Below, piece after piece: positions 1-8,804 of a stretch of DNA of 64,000 bases. This DNA is from CAJGCS01 sp045589955. Lineage in GTDB: Bacteria > Bacillota_I > Bacilli_A > ML615J-28 > CAG-313. Each line of letters starts with the position of its first letter. Within the stretch, counting starts at the first letter, position 1. The notes under the pieces were generated by a model. The model did not search any database, had not been told where the DNA came from, and saw nothing but the letters and a program-made list of their open reading frames with translations. A program made the position numbers and the translations under genes. The stretch covers positions 1 through 64,000 of the forward strand of contig JAZNQD010000004.1 of NCBI GenBank assembly GCA_045589955.1. The letters are read 5' to 3'.

Positions 1-161
1 ATTTTAGAAGAATATGCAAAAATTAATGGTTTTTAAATACATGATGTTTATGTAGATGATGGTTATAGTGGTCTTAATTTTAATAGACCAGGATTTCAAG
101 AATGATTAAAGATATACAAAGTGGTAAGATTAACTTATTTGTAACTAAAGATGATTATTGC
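1..161 (+). pseudogene. Remnant of a large serine recombinase (resolvase domain)
   Basis: Two adjacent frames read like the N-terminal catalytic domain of large serine (TnpX-type) recombinases. The first gives LEEYAKINGF, a TAA stop at 34-36, then VYVDDGYSGLNFNRPGFQ in the same frame. The second starts at 102 and gives MIKDIQSGKINLFVTKD. Family members read through the junction as GFQRM, so one A has probably been lost near 100-102. Similarity ends near 152, before the conserved LSRLGR. The gene is cut by the window edge and carries a nonsense codon, a frameshift and a 3' truncation, so it cannot be functional. It is the relic of an integrated element. Confidence 0.8.
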
Positions 162-233
162 TTATATTATATTTTATGTTATAAATGATGAATAAAGATA
201 ATCAGAATATGTTAAATTTTTAATACATATAAC

Positions 234-262
234 TTGATAAATAATTAAAAATATAGTATAAT
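234..262 (+). promoter_or_regulatory. Promoter of rpmG
   Basis: TTGATA at 234-239 and TATAAT at 257-262 are separated by 17 bases. The start codon of rpmG follows 25 bases after the -10 box, with a GGAGGA Shine-Dalgarno between. Confidence 0.8.
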
Positions 263-287
263 ATAGAAGATTTAGGAGGAATTATAA

Positions 288-443
288 ATGCGTATTAATG
301 TAATTTTAAAATGTACAGAATGCGGCGAAGAAAATTATTTATCAGAAAAAAATAAACGTAATACTCCAGACCGTTTAGAACAAAAGAAATATTGTCCTCG
401 TTGCAAAAAATCTACTATTCATAAAGAGAAAAATAAAAAATAG
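288..443 (+). CDS. rpmG: 50S ribosomal protein L33
   Basis: This 51-residue protein begins [18 protein letters not shown] and carries the paired zinc ribbon of the zinc-binding L33 type: CTEC at residues 9-12 and CPRC at 37-40. The tail is lysine-rich, as expected for a protein of the large ribosomal subunit near the E site. Length matches the family (about 49-55). The ATG at 288 follows a strong TAGGAGGA. It has its own promoter and terminator and so is a single-gene unit. Confidence 0.95.
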   Translation: MRINVILKCTECGEENYLSEKNKRNTPDRLEQKKYCPRCKKSTIHKEKNKK

Positions 444-455
444 TTTGAAATTAAG

Positions 456-482
456 ACCTGCTTTTAAAAGCAGGTTTTTAAT
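456..482 (+). terminator. Intrinsic terminator after rpmG
   Basis: A perfect palindrome at 456-475 (ACCTGCTTTT/AAAAGCAGGT) is followed by a T-rich tract, 12 bases after the rpmG stop codon. Confidence 0.85.
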
Positions 483-544
483 TTTGGCTACAAGTTTTGA
501 CAAAATATTCACACTGTTTGTAGTTTAATAATATGGGTGATTAT

Positions 545-2224
545 ATGGCAAAACTTAAAAAAGCAAAACTTAGTATGAATAATAAAGAAAAATCATTTGC
601 CTTTGAAGTAATGGGAATTGTATCAATCTTAATTTCTCTGATTTCAATTGCAAGATTTGGATTTATTGGAAAGTATCTTGTCCTAGCATTTAGTTTATTG
701 TTTGGTGATTGGTATTTTGTCTTTATTGGCCTTGTAGGTATGTTTGGTGTATATTGTTTAGTTTTCCATAAGAAAATAGAAATAAAGAGTGTAAGATACT
801 ATGGTATTTTCTTAATCCTTTTATCCTTATTAATTATAACTCATTTTGGTATGCATGAATATGTTAGTCAATTTGAAGGTAATGCTTTAAAGACAACCTT
901 AAAAATATATTTTGATTATTTTAAATCAAATAGTATTCGAATGATTAAAGGTGGGGGTATCGTCGGGTGTTTTTTCTTTTATGTTTTTTATTTTCTTTTA
1001 GGTAAAATTGGGACAATACTTGTTAGTCTTATCTTAATGTTTGTTGGAATTGTGTTTCTTACTAAAAAAACAATTCGAGAATTTATTGAAATGATAGTTA
1101 AGTTTGTTAAAAAAATATATTTGTTTATTCAAAAGAGATTTAAAAATGTTATTGAAAGTGTTGTTGAAATTAGTAAAGACTATGGAAGTAAAAAAATATT
1201 AAAAACAAAAAAAGGTAAAATATTTATAAAAAATGAAAAAGAAGCGATGAATAAAGAAGAACTTGAAAACTGCGAAAAAATTGTTAATATTTTAAAAGAT
1301 GCATTTGAGCACTTAGATGTTGAAGTATTAAATATTACTTATTTAATCTGTGAACATATTATTGTTTATTTTATTAAAACGAAAGAAGAAGTAAATTACC
1401 GTGTTCTTGAATATAGTTTAAATGGAAAATTAAATGAAAATTTTCTTTTAAAGTATGATAAATTTAATGAACAATTATTGCTTGAAATTAATAAGAAAGA
1501 TCCTAATCCTTTAAGTTTTAAAAAAGCTCTTAAAGAAATGTCAAAAGATTGTTCATCGCTTGTTCTTGGAATTGATGACAGAAATTTGCTGGTGGAACAT
1601 GAAGGTAATCTTTTAATAATTGGTAAAAATAAAGATTTTGTTAAAAAATATTTACTTAGTATAATGTGCTTTTCAAAAAACTTGAAAAAATATAAAAATG
1701 AAGAGCTATGTTTAATTGATTGCTATAAGACTTTTGATTTAACTAGTGAGTTTATAACTGTTATAAAAGATTTAGATTATCTTGATATGATTATTGAAGA
1801 GATTGATCAAAACCTAGAACTACTTAATCTTCATCATAAAAAGGATATTGAAGAATATAATCTTTTTTATCAAAAAAAGATAAAGAAAAAATGTTATTTT
1901 CTTCTTGGTATTGAAGAAATAGTTTATAAAAAAGGAATATTTGATAAACTATTATATATCGTTCAAACGGGTAATATGGCAGGAGTTAATGTAGTTTTAA
2001 CAATTTCACAAAATGTTCATTTATCTTCTATACTTCTTAGTTCAATTGAAAAAAAAGTAATTCTTGAAAATGATTTTGACTTTACTAAATCTTTAGTAGA
2101 TAATTCATACTTTGAAATATTAAATAATGATGTTGAAGGATTTTATAAAGAAAGAGATTTAATTATTAGAATAGCACTGCTTTGTATGAAAGATGACGAA
2201 TGGGAAAAAAATATAAAAAAATAA
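545..2224 (+). CDS. FtsK/SpoIIIE-like membrane protein with a degenerate motor domain
   Basis: The N-terminal 180 residues match the FtsK/SpoIIIE membrane domain: four hydrophobic segments and the GGGIVG turn before the last one. The rest follows the motor layout, with LVLGID before the nucleotide-binding strand, IEEYN, and a late QTGNMAGVNVVLTISQN matching the family's RAAGIHLVIATQRP. The Walker A position instead reads IIGKNKDFVKK with no GSGKS, and the Walker B position reads YFLLGIEE. The DNA-reading gamma domain is absent. At 559 residues it is short for the family (about 750-800). Known relatives pump DNA; this copy probably cannot hydrolyse ATP. I chose ATG 545 because GGTGAT lies just before it; the in-frame ATG at 533 has no such site. 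A TTGACA at 497-502 may be its -35 box. Confidence 0.7.
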   Translation: MAKLKKAKLSMNNKEKSFAFEVMGIVSILISLISIARFGFIGKYLVLAFSLLFGDWYFVFIGLVGMFGVYCLVFHKKIEIKSVRYYGIFLILLSLLIITHFGMHEYVSQFEGNALKTTLKIYFDYFKSNSIRMIKGGGIVGCFFFYVFYFLLGKIGTILVSLILMFVGIVFLTKKTIREFIEMIVKFVKKIYLFIQKRFKNVIESVVEISKDYGSKKILKTKKGKIFIKNEKEAMNKEELENCEKIVNILKDAFEHLDVEVLNITYLICEHIIVYFIKTKEEVNYRVLEYSLNGKLNENFLLKYDKFNEQLLLEINKKDPNPLSFKKALKEMSKDCSSLVLGIDDRNLLVEHEGNLLIIGKNKDFVKKYLLSIMCFSKNLKKYKNEELCLIDCYKTFDLTSEFITVIKDLDYLDMIIEEIDQNLELLNLHHKKDIEEYNLFYQKKIKKKCYFLLGIEEIVYKKGIFDKLLYIVQTGNMAGVNVVLTISQNVHLSSILLSSIEKKVILENDFDFTKSLVDNSYFEILNNDVEGFYKERDLIIRIALLCMKDDEWEKNIKK

Positions 2225-2259
2225 CGAGTTAAATTTAATAAATTTAACTCGTTATTTTT
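2223..2259. terminator. Bidirectional terminator between convergent genes
   Basis: A 13-bp stem, AACGAGTTAAATT at 2223-2235 and its complement at 2241-2253, has a 5-base loop. A T tract follows on the plus strand and an A tract (T on the minus strand) precedes it, so it can serve both the FtsK-like gene and rarA. Confidence 0.85.
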
Positions 2260-3484
2260 GTTTTTTAAGTGATTCGATAAAATCGTATCGATCTTTCAAA
2301 CCTTGCTCAAATTTTGAATTAACTTTTGGTTCATAGTATTTTGTTCCAACAAGAATATCTGGCAAATATTGTTGCACAACATAACTGTTTGGATAATCAT
2401 GCGGGTATTTATAACTTGTTTGACGAGGATCAAAAGAATAAGTGTTTTTTAAGTGTAGTGGTAAAGATCCACTTCTGCCATTTTTAATATCTTCAGTTGC
2501 TTTTTCTAACGCAAGATAAGCACTATTTGATTTTGGTGATAAAGCAAGTTCAATTGTGATTGCGGCAAGAGGAAGTCTAGCTTCAGGTAATCCTAATTCT
2601 CTTGCTGCGTCGCATGCAGCTTTTACTCTTGGCGCAAGTGTTGGATTTGCAAGCCCAACATCTTCATAAGCAACGCATAATAATCTTCTAGATATACTTT
2701 GTAAATCATCGGATTCTAATAATTTTGCTAGATAGTGTAGTGCCGCATCAGGGTCGCTTCCTCGAAGTGATTTATGAAAACCACTTAATGTATCAAAGTA
2801 ACTATCGCCATTATCATCAATACTAACATTAGCTTTTTGAATTACTTTTATTGCATCGTTTAGGGTAATATGGTCAGTAGTTGCAGTATTAATTAAAGTA
2901 TCAAAAGAGTTGATAAAGGTACGAATTTCAAGATTTGACATATTAATTAGATAATTAACAACATCATCATCAATCTTTATTTCACTTCCTTTTAAAGAAT
3001 GGGCTCTTTCATAAATTTTATATAAATCATCATAGCGAAGATCATTTAATTTATAAATATGGCATCTTGATCGAATTGCCGGATTGACAGAATGATATGG
3101 ATTAACTGTTGTAAGTCCAATCATTGTAAGAGTTCCATTTTCAACATAAGGTAAAAGATAGTCTTGAATGTCTTTTTTCATTCGGTGTATTTCATCAACA
3201 ACAATAATAGCATTATCACAAAACTTAGCTTCTGTTGTAATTTGCTTTAGAGAATCTTTGTTGTCAGTTGAAGCGTTAAATTTAAACCAACGCCAAGTGC
3301 TTAGCTTGCATACTGCTTCAGCAATTGTTGTTTTACCACAACCTGGATTGCCATAAAGTATGAAAGAAAATAGGCAATTTTTGTTTAACATCTTTGTAAT
3401 AATTCCATCTGACCCTACAAGATGATCTTGACCAACAATATCTTCGAATGATGTTGGTCGCATTAAATATGCTAAAGGTTTCAT
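2252..3484 (-). CDS. rarA: Replication-associated recombination protein A (AAA+ clamp-loader-like ATPase)
   Basis: RarA/MgsA is a tetrameric DNA-dependent ATPase that acts at stalled replication forks. This 410-residue protein opens with the family's MKPLAYLMRPTSFEDIVGQ. Walker A is GNPGCGKT at residues 45-52 and Walker B is VVDEIH near 95-100. The sensor-1 strand is GLTTVNP, and the C-terminal oligomerisation domain carries DPDAALHYLAKLLESDD and RRLLCVAYEDVGLA. Length is slightly below the usual 420-450. AAGGAGGC precedes the ATG. It has its own minus-strand promoter. Confidence 0.95.
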   Translation of the reverse strand: MKPLAYLMRPTSFEDIVGQDHLVGSDGIITKMLNKNCLFSFILYGNPGCGKTTIAEAVCKLSTWRWFKFNASTDNKDSLKQITTEAKFCDNAIIVVDEIHRMKKDIQDYLLPYVENGTLTMIGLTTVNPYHSVNPAIRSRCHIYKLNDLRYDDLYKIYERAHSLKGSEIKIDDDVVNYLINMSNLEIRTFINSFDTLINTATTDHITLNDAIKVIQKANVSIDDNGDSYFDTLSGFHKSLRGSDPDAALHYLAKLLESDDLQSISRRLLCVAYEDVGLANPTLAPRVKAACDAARELGLPEARLPLAAITIELALSPKSNSAYLALEKATEDIKNGRSGSLPLHLKNTYSFDPRQTSYKYPHDYPNSYVVQQYLPDILVGTKYYEPKVNSKFEQGLKDRYDFIESLKKQK

Positions 3485-3507
3485 AAAAGCCTCCTTAAAC
3501 TAGTTCT

Positions 3508-3535
3508 ATTATATCAAAAAATGTTTGTTTTGCAA
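3508..3535 (-). promoter_or_regulatory. Probable promoter of rarA
   Basis: On the minus strand a TATAAT box occupies 3508-3513 and a TTGCAA box about 3530-3535, spaced 16 bases. The rarA start lies 23 bases beyond the -10 box. Confidence 0.5.
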
Positions 3536-3565
3536 AATAAAAAGATAACCCATGTTGGGTTATCT
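3530..3565 (-). terminator. Intrinsic terminator of the MATE gene
   Basis: A 10-bp perfect stem (AGATAACCCA at 3543-3552, complement at 3556-3565) with a 3-base loop leads into a T-rich tract on the minus strand. The stop codon of the MATE gene lies inside the stem. Confidence 0.8.
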
Positions 3566-5014
3566 AGTATTTTCAGAGACAATATTTGTTTTCATTTGTT
3601 TATTAACTTTAATTATTGTCATGACGATAATTGGTGCAAAAATTGCAAGACATAACCATTCGGCAACTGGGAATGCAATCCAAACTAAATCAATGTTATG
3701 AGTTAAGAATGTAATTAAAGTTGCAAGAGGTATAAGAATAAAAGCTTGTCTTAATAAGTTTAATGCAGCTGACTTGATTCCATGACCAATTGCTTGGAAT
3801 AAAGAAGAACAAATAATATTTCCAGCTGCTGCTAAGAAACTAATTGATACAATTCTTAAAGCAATTACGCCACGTTCAGATACAGCTGGGGTAATACTTA
3901 GAATTTGTAATAGCAAATTTGGCGCTGTTTGGAATAAAATTAATCCTAAGGTCATAATTAATAGACCAAAACTCATTGCATAAATAAATGTTCTATTAAA
4001 TCTTTCGCTTTTCTTAGCTCCATAGTTGTATCCTAAGATTGGCATTACACCTTGATTCATACCAAAAACAGGCATAAAGACGAATGATTGTAGTTTGAAG
4101 TAAGTTCCAAGGACGGTTGCACCAACATTTACTTTTTGTCCATCAATCTCAACTGGTGCATATTGGAAGATGTAGTTTAAGATAATTGTTGAAATCGAGT
4201 TGATACTATTAACAATTGTCACCGCAATACCAACATTAAAGATTTGCTTAATCATAGTAAATGAGAATTTAAAATTCTTAAAATTAAATGAAACAGCTTG
4301 TTTTTTTAATAAAGCAAAACAAACAACAAAGATACCGGCAATAATTTGGCCAATAACAGTTGCAATAGCGGCACCTCTTATTTCTAAACCAAAGCCAAAG
4401 GGCATTACAAATTCACCAATGAATGGGGCAGAATAAGTAGCCCCTGATTTAAAAATAAAAATTGGGTCTAAAATAATATTTGTGATGGCTCCAATTAATT
4501 GACTAAACATTGGTATTTTCATATTACCAGTACTTTGTAAAATTTTATTGAAAATTGTTTCTGCAAACATCCCAAAACTAAATCCCATAGTAATTGATAA
4601 ATACTGGATTGCCATGTTCTCCACATTTTCTGGTTGATCATAAATCATTAAAAATAATTTAGGTAAGAAAAAGCTACATACTATGGCAATTAAAATTGCA
4701 CAACCACCCAAAAATAGCCCAGTTAACGCTGCCTTGGAAGCTTCTGAATGGTTACCTTCACCAAGCTTTCTTGAAATAAGGGAGTTAGTACCAATCCCAA
4801 TACCAAGAGCAATGGCAAAAAAGATCATTTGTAAAGGGAAAGCAATATTTAACGATAGCATCTCAGTATCGGTATCTGAAATCATTCCGACAAAGACACT
4901 ATCAACGATATTATATAGTGCTTGAACAAGCATTGAAAACATTGCCGGTATTGACATTGCTGCCATTAACTTTAATATAGGCATTTTACCTAATTTATTA
5001 GAATTATTTTCCAT
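3560..5014 (-). CDS. MATE family efflux transporter
   Basis: The protein has 484 residues and about twelve hydrophobic segments, in the usual two-half arrangement of multidrug and toxic compound extrusion proteins. Family features include MSIPAMFSMLVQALYNIVDSVFVG near the N-terminus, LISRKLGEGNHSEA after the second segment, and FGMNQGVMPILGYNYGA in the middle. These proteins couple sodium or proton entry to export of organic cations; the substrate here cannot be told. The ATG at 5014 directly follows AGGAGGTG on the minus strand, so I prefer it over an in-frame upstream ATG that would add seven residues. A second MATE gene lies at 60993, only distantly similar. Confidence 0.9.
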   Translation of the reverse strand: MENNSNKLGKMPILKLMAAMSIPAMFSMLVQALYNIVDSVFVGMISDTDTEMLSLNIAFPLQMIFFAIALGIGIGTNSLISRKLGEGNHSEASKAALTGLFLGGCAILIAIVCSFFLPKLFLMIYDQPENVENMAIQYLSITMGFSFGMFAETIFNKILQSTGNMKIPMFSQLIGAITNIILDPIFIFKSGATYSAPFIGEFVMPFGFGLEIRGAAIATVIGQIIAGIFVVCFALLKKQAVSFNFKNFKFSFTMIKQIFNVGIAVTIVNSINSISTIILNYIFQYAPVEIDGQKVNVGATVLGTYFKLQSFVFMPVFGMNQGVMPILGYNYGAKKSERFNRTFIYAMSFGLLIMTLGLILFQTAPNLLLQILSITPAVSERGVIALRIVSISFLAAAGNIICSSLFQAIGHGIKSAALNLLRQAFILIPLATLITFLTHNIDLVWIAFPVAEWLCLAIFAPIIVMTIIKVNKQMKTNIVSENTR

Positions 5015-5147
5015 AAAACACCTCCTAAAAACCATTGAATATTATACTAAAAAACAGCAAAAAAATCAAAAGAATAACTAAATTTATTTATGATATTTAC
5101 TTGAATTCAAGATTTTAATTAAAAATAAAGTAAAATTGATAATATTA

Positions 5148-5156
5148 TGCTATAAT
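5148..5156 (+). promoter_or_regulatory. Extended -10 promoter of the two-component operon
   Basis: TGCTATAAT at 5148-5156 is a consensus extended -10 element. No convincing -35 box is visible at the right distance. Confidence 0.6.
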
Positions 5157-5186
5157 ATAACAAAAGATAATTGGGAGGCTATTTAT

Positions 5187-5876
5187 ATGGCTAAATTATT
5201 AATTGTTGATGATGAAATCCAAATAATCGAACTAATTAAAAAATATGCAAAATTTTCTGGTCATGAGGTTGATGAAGCTTATAATGGTAAAGATGCTATT
5301 GAAATGCTTAAGAAAAGTGATGATTATAATTTAATCATTATGGATATCATGATGCCTCAAATGGATGGTTTTACTGCAGTAAAGGAAATTCGAAAGTTTT
5401 CAACTTTGCCAGTCATTTTATTATCAGCGCGTAGTGAAGAGTATGATAAACTTTATGGATTTGACTTAGGAATTGATGATTATGTTACAAAACCATTTTC
5501 ACCTAAAGAATTAATGATGCGTGTTAGCGCAATCTTAAGTCGTTATGAACGTAAAACTCCAGTTGTGTTACAACCAATGGAAGATCTTATTACATATCAA
5601 AATTTAATTATCAATCTTAATGAACATGTTGCATATGTTAATAAACAAAGGGTTGAATTAACACTTAAAGAATATGAACTATTAGTTTTATTAATGGAAA
5701 ATGCTAACATTGCTTTAAAACGTGAGGCTATTATTGAAAAAATCTGGGGTTTGAATAATCGTAATAACGAAAGAACACTTGATACACATGTTAAATCAAT
5801 TCGTAAGAAAATCGGTGAATATGCATCAAATATTGTAACAATTAGAAGGGTTGGGTATCGCTTTGAGAAAAGATAA
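5187..5876 (+). CDS. OmpR/PhoB-type response regulator
   Basis: The receiver domain spans about residues 1-115, with acidic residues D8, D9 and E10 in LLIVDDE, the phosphoacceptor D53 in IMDIMMP, the conserved S/T region LLSARS, and K102 in VTKPF. A winged-helix DNA-binding domain follows (about 130-229) with LTLKEYELLVLLMEN, RTLDTHVKSIRKKIG and IRRVGYRF. It is a transcription factor activated by the neighbouring kinase. The ATG at 5187 follows GGGAGGC; an upstream in-frame ATG at 5136 overlaps the promoter and is unlikely. The gene overlaps the kinase gene by a few codons, so the two are translationally coupled. The order regulator, kinase, HtrA protease recalls WalRK loci, but the kinase lacks a PAS domain. 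Confidence 0.93.
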   Translation: MAKLLIVDDEIQIIELIKKYAKFSGHEVDEAYNGKDAIEMLKKSDDYNLIIMDIMMPQMDGFTAVKEIRKFSTLPVILLSARSEEYDKLYGFDLGIDDYVTKPFSPKELMMRVSAILSRYERKTPVVLQPMEDLITYQNLIINLNEHVAYVNKQRVELTLKEYELLVLLMENANIALKREAIIEKIWGLNNRNNERTLDTHVKSIRKKIGEYASNIVTIRRVGYRFEKR

Positions 5877-7338
5877 AATCAGTTTAAAGTGGAAACTTTT
5901 CCTATATATTCTTATATTTGCTAGTGCAATCATTTTATTATTCGCCTTATTCCAAATGTTGTTTCTTGATGATACATATCGATGGATTAAAACAAGAGAT
6001 ATTAATAACCTAACAGAAGAATCAGTTGCTTTAATAAAAGATAATATTGATGAAAGTTACGAAATTGATAATTTAGAACAATCACTTCGCACGAAATTAT
6101 CGCGATTAGCTGATGAAGATGAAGCATATATTTATATTTTTAAAAAAGAAAAAGAAGAATATAAGTTAGTATTTGAAACAGGTAAGGGTGGTTCTTATAT
6201 AACATTAAATGATAACATCAGTTCAATTGGGGACAAAGCAAATGCTGGAAACTTTAAGGATCAGTTTTATGTAATTTTTAGAGAAGATAACAATCAAATG
6301 TTTGAAACACTTGTTGTAAGTGATAGTAAAGCCCAAGAAAAAGATTATCTAATATCAGGATCTTTTTTACTAAGCAATTACATCCTAATTGTTGATTCAC
6401 GTTTAACACCTGTTGAACCAGCTGTAATGGCGATGCAAAGCCAAATCTTATACATTTCCTTAATTGTTATTGTTCTTGCAATTATTGTCGCTTTGTTACT
6501 TTCACGTTCAATTGCTAAACCAATTATCAAAATTAATGATTCTGCAAAACAAATGGCTAAAGGAAACTTAGATGTTGAATTCACCGGTGAAGGGTACAAA
6601 GAAATAACGGAGTTAAATAGTACCTTAAATCATACCGCACAAGAATTAAAGAAAACTGAAACACTTCAACGCGAGTTACTGGCTAATGTTTCTCATGATT
6701 TACGAACTCCACTTACTTTAATTTCTGGGTATGCAGAAATGATGAAGGATATTCCGGAAGAAAAAACAGAAGAGAATATTTCAATAATTGTTGATGAGAC
6801 AAAACGTCTATCAATGCTAGTTAATGATTTATTAAGTTTATCACGTATTAAGTCAAGAACAGAAGAACTTAACTTAACTGTCTTTGATATCAAAACATTA
6901 CTTGAAAGTATTATTGAACGTCAAAACAAATTTTTTGAAAACTTACATGCTCGTATCAATATGCACACAAATGAACAAAAGGTATTAGTAAAAGCTGATA
7001 AGTCAAAGATTGAACAAGTTATCTATAACTTTATTACTAATGCTATTAATTATAGTAAAGAAGAAAAAATTGTTGATGTTTATTTAGAAGTGAATAATAA
7101 TATTGCTATTATTAAAGTTCGCGATTATGGTATTGGTATCAAAGAAGAAAATCTTGAACATATTTGGCAAAGATATTATCGTGTTGATAAGGGTTTACAG
7201 CGTTCTAGTCAAGGAACTGGTCTCGGTTTATCAATTATTAAAGAAATTCTTGAATATCATAATTTTAAATATGGTGTTCAATCTATTGAAAGTGAAGGAA
7301 GCACTTTCTATTTTGAAATTCCTGTTGAAAAGGATTAA
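5863..7338 (+). CDS. Membrane sensor histidine kinase
   Basis: This partner of the upstream regulator has one membrane segment near the N-terminus, an extracytoplasmic sensor region of roughly 150 residues without a recognised fold, and a second membrane segment. A HAMP linker follows (RSIAKPIIKINDSAKQMAKG), then a HisKA domain with the phosphorylated histidine in NVSHDLRTPL. The ATPase domain has the N box NFITNAINYS, the G1 box VRDYGIGI and the G2 box GTGLGLSI. No ATG fits. The frame opens with TTG at 5851 or TTG at 5863, and AGAAGGG at 5844-5850 favours the second. There is no PAS domain, unlike WalK. Confidence 0.92.
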   Translation: MRKDKISLKWKLFLYILIFASAIILLFALFQMLFLDDTYRWIKTRDINNLTEESVALIKDNIDESYEIDNLEQSLRTKLSRLADEDEAYIYIFKKEKEEYKLVFETGKGGSYITLNDNISSIGDKANAGNFKDQFYVIFREDNNQMFETLVVSDSKAQEKDYLISGSFLLSNYILIVDSRLTPVEPAVMAMQSQILYISLIVIVLAIIVALLLSRSIAKPIIKINDSAKQMAKGNLDVEFTGEGYKEITELNSTLNHTAQELKKTETLQRELLANVSHDLRTPLTLISGYAEMMKDIPEEKTEENISIIVDETKRLSMLVNDLLSLSRIKSRTEELNLTVFDIKTLLESIIERQNKFFENLHARINMHTNEQKVLVKADKSKIEQVIYNFITNAINYSKEEKIVDVYLEVNNNIAIIKVRDYGIGIKEENLEHIWQRYYRVDKGLQRSSQGTGLGLSIIKEILEYHNFKYGVQSIESEGSTFYFEIPVEKD

Positions 7339-7395
7339 AATTAAAAGTTTATAATTTGTTTATATTTTTGTTAATATTATTTAATATGTAGGTAG

Positions 7396-7467
7396 TATAC
7401 TATATGTACACATTTAGTGGTATCACGTTGTATGCGCCCTCATTCGTATAACGTGATTTTTTTTATT
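7396..7467 (+). promoter_or_regulatory. Possible promoter and leader hairpin with U tract before the HtrA gene
   Basis: A TATACT box at 7396-7401 could start a transcript that immediately enters a strong hairpin. ATCACGTT at 7422-7429 pairs with AACGTGAT at 7449-7456, extended inward with G-U pairs, and eight T residues follow. The Shine-Dalgarno and ATG of the protease come only 4-14 bases later. The hairpin may simply end the kinase operon, or it may act as an attenuator in the protease leader. The sequence does not decide between them. Confidence 0.5.
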
Positions 7468-7479
7468 ATGGAGGTTTAA

Positions 7480-8712
7480 ATGACAAAAATACGTAAAATA
7501 TTTATACTTATTGCTTTTGCATTTATTTTATCTTTATCATCTTGTGTAACACCATCTACACAATATACTGATGTTAAAGTTAATGTTACAAATGAAGTTA
7601 CTAATAAGGTTGTTGATTATACTAACATTACAATTACTGATTTTGAAAATGCCCTTAAAGAAACAACCAAAGCTGTTGAAAGATCTGTTGTTGGGATTAA
7701 TGTTAAGTCAGCCACTTTAGTTGATTATAATGGTCAATTATTACTATCTGAAGATGTTATTGGCTATGGAAGTGGCGTTATTTATAAACGTGAAGAACTT
7801 CCAAATAAGCAAGGATTTAAATATCATGTTGTTACTAATGCCCATGTTATCCTAGATGAGGAAGAAGAAGTAGCACCTTATATTTATGATGGCTTTGAAG
7901 ATGTAGAACTTAAAGCAACTGTCGTTGGCTATGATGTGAAGTTAGATATTGCTGTATTAACATTTGAGCATACAACATATTATGATCCAGTTGATTTTGG
8001 TGATTCTGATAAAGTTGAAAAAGGTAGTTTCGTTCTTGCTTTAGGTTCACCAAAAGGACCTCAATACTACGCAAGTGTTACGCAAGGTGTTATTAGTGGT
8101 AATATTCGTTATTTACCTTCTGATACTGATGATGATGGTGTTAATGATTTTAATGCATGTTATATCCAACATGATGCGGCTATCAATCCCGGTAACTCAG
8201 GTGGTGGTTTATTCACAATTGATGGTAAATTAATTGGTATTAATTGTATGAAACTTGTTTCAAGTAATAGTGTTGATGTTGATAATATTGGTTTTGCTAT
8301 ACCTGTAAATGTCGTTAAGAACATTGTTGAAAATTACATTGAACCAGGCGTGAAAATCACTCGACCACGTCTTGGTATTACAACTATTGAAGTAAAACAA
8401 TTAACACCACTATTAATTCAATCAAATGAGTTATTACCAATTCCAGTAGAAATCTATAATGGAGAAACTCCTTATGGTGTCTATGTTACTGATTCAGTAG
8501 CACCTAACTGTTCTTTATCTAACAGTGGAATTTCTAAACACGATATTGTCCTAGAATTTGATGGGCAAAAAATTAAAACATTTACACCAATTGCATCGCA
8601 AATGAATTCTTTATCAAAATATTTAGTTGGTGATGAAGTAACTATTAAATTTTACGATCGTAGTGAAAACACTGTTAAAACAATTATTGTTACTCTTGTT
8701 AGTCCAGAATAA
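7480..8712 (+). CDS. HtrA/DegP-type serine protease, lipoprotein
   Basis: This surface quality-control protease degrades misfolded exported proteins. The signal peptide ends in a lipobox (SLSSC, Cys at about residue 22), so it should be lipid-anchored; many HtrA homologues of Gram-positive bacteria instead have a membrane segment. The trypsin-like domain has the full triad: H122 in TNAHV, D156 in KLDIAVL and S240 in GNSGGG. One PDZ-like domain follows (about 320-405), with SLSNSGISKHDIVLEFDG. Length is normal at 410. GGAGG precedes the ATG. Its position behind a two-component system suggests envelope-stress regulation. Confidence 0.93.
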   Translation: MTKIRKIFILIAFAFILSLSSCVTPSTQYTDVKVNVTNEVTNKVVDYTNITITDFENALKETTKAVERSVVGINVKSATLVDYNGQLLLSEDVIGYGSGVIYKREELPNKQGFKYHVVTNAHVILDEEEEVAPYIYDGFEDVELKATVVGYDVKLDIAVLTFEHTTYYDPVDFGDSDKVEKGSFVLALGSPKGPQYYASVTQGVISGNIRYLPSDTDDDGVNDFNACYIQHDAAINPGNSGGGLFTIDGKLIGINCMKLVSSNSVDVDNIGFAIPVNVVKNIVENYIEPGVKITRPRLGITTIEVKQLTPLLIQSNELLPIPVEIYNGETPYGVYVTDSVAPNCSLSNSGISKHDIVLEFDGQKIKTFTPIASQMNSLSKYLVGDEVTIKFYDRSENTVKTIIVTLVSPE

Positions 8713-8717
8713 AATTA

Positions 8718-8745
8718 AAAACGATTGTTTCAATCGTTTTTTTTC
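8718..8745 (+). terminator. Intrinsic terminator after the HtrA gene
   Basis: AAAACGATTG at 8718-8727 and its complement at 8731-8740 form a 10-bp stem with a TTT loop and a long T run. Confidence 0.85.
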
Positions 8746-8752
8746 TTGTTGC

Positions 8753-8781
8753 TTTACAATAAAGTTTTTAAATGGTATAAT
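8753..8781 (+). promoter_or_regulatory. Promoter of the ABC-F - kinase - polC operon
   Basis: TTTACA at 8753-8758 and TATAAT at 8776-8781 are spaced 17 bases, with a TG one base before the -10 box. The ABC-F start codon lies 23 bases beyond the -10. Confidence 0.8.
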
Positions 8782-8804
8782 ATGAGAACATAAGGTGAAT
8801 AAAA

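Noticed and set aside
5136..5186. Upstream ATG extension of the response regulator
   Set aside because: It overlaps the extended -10 promoter and encodes a non-family extension. ATG 5187 has the ribosome site.
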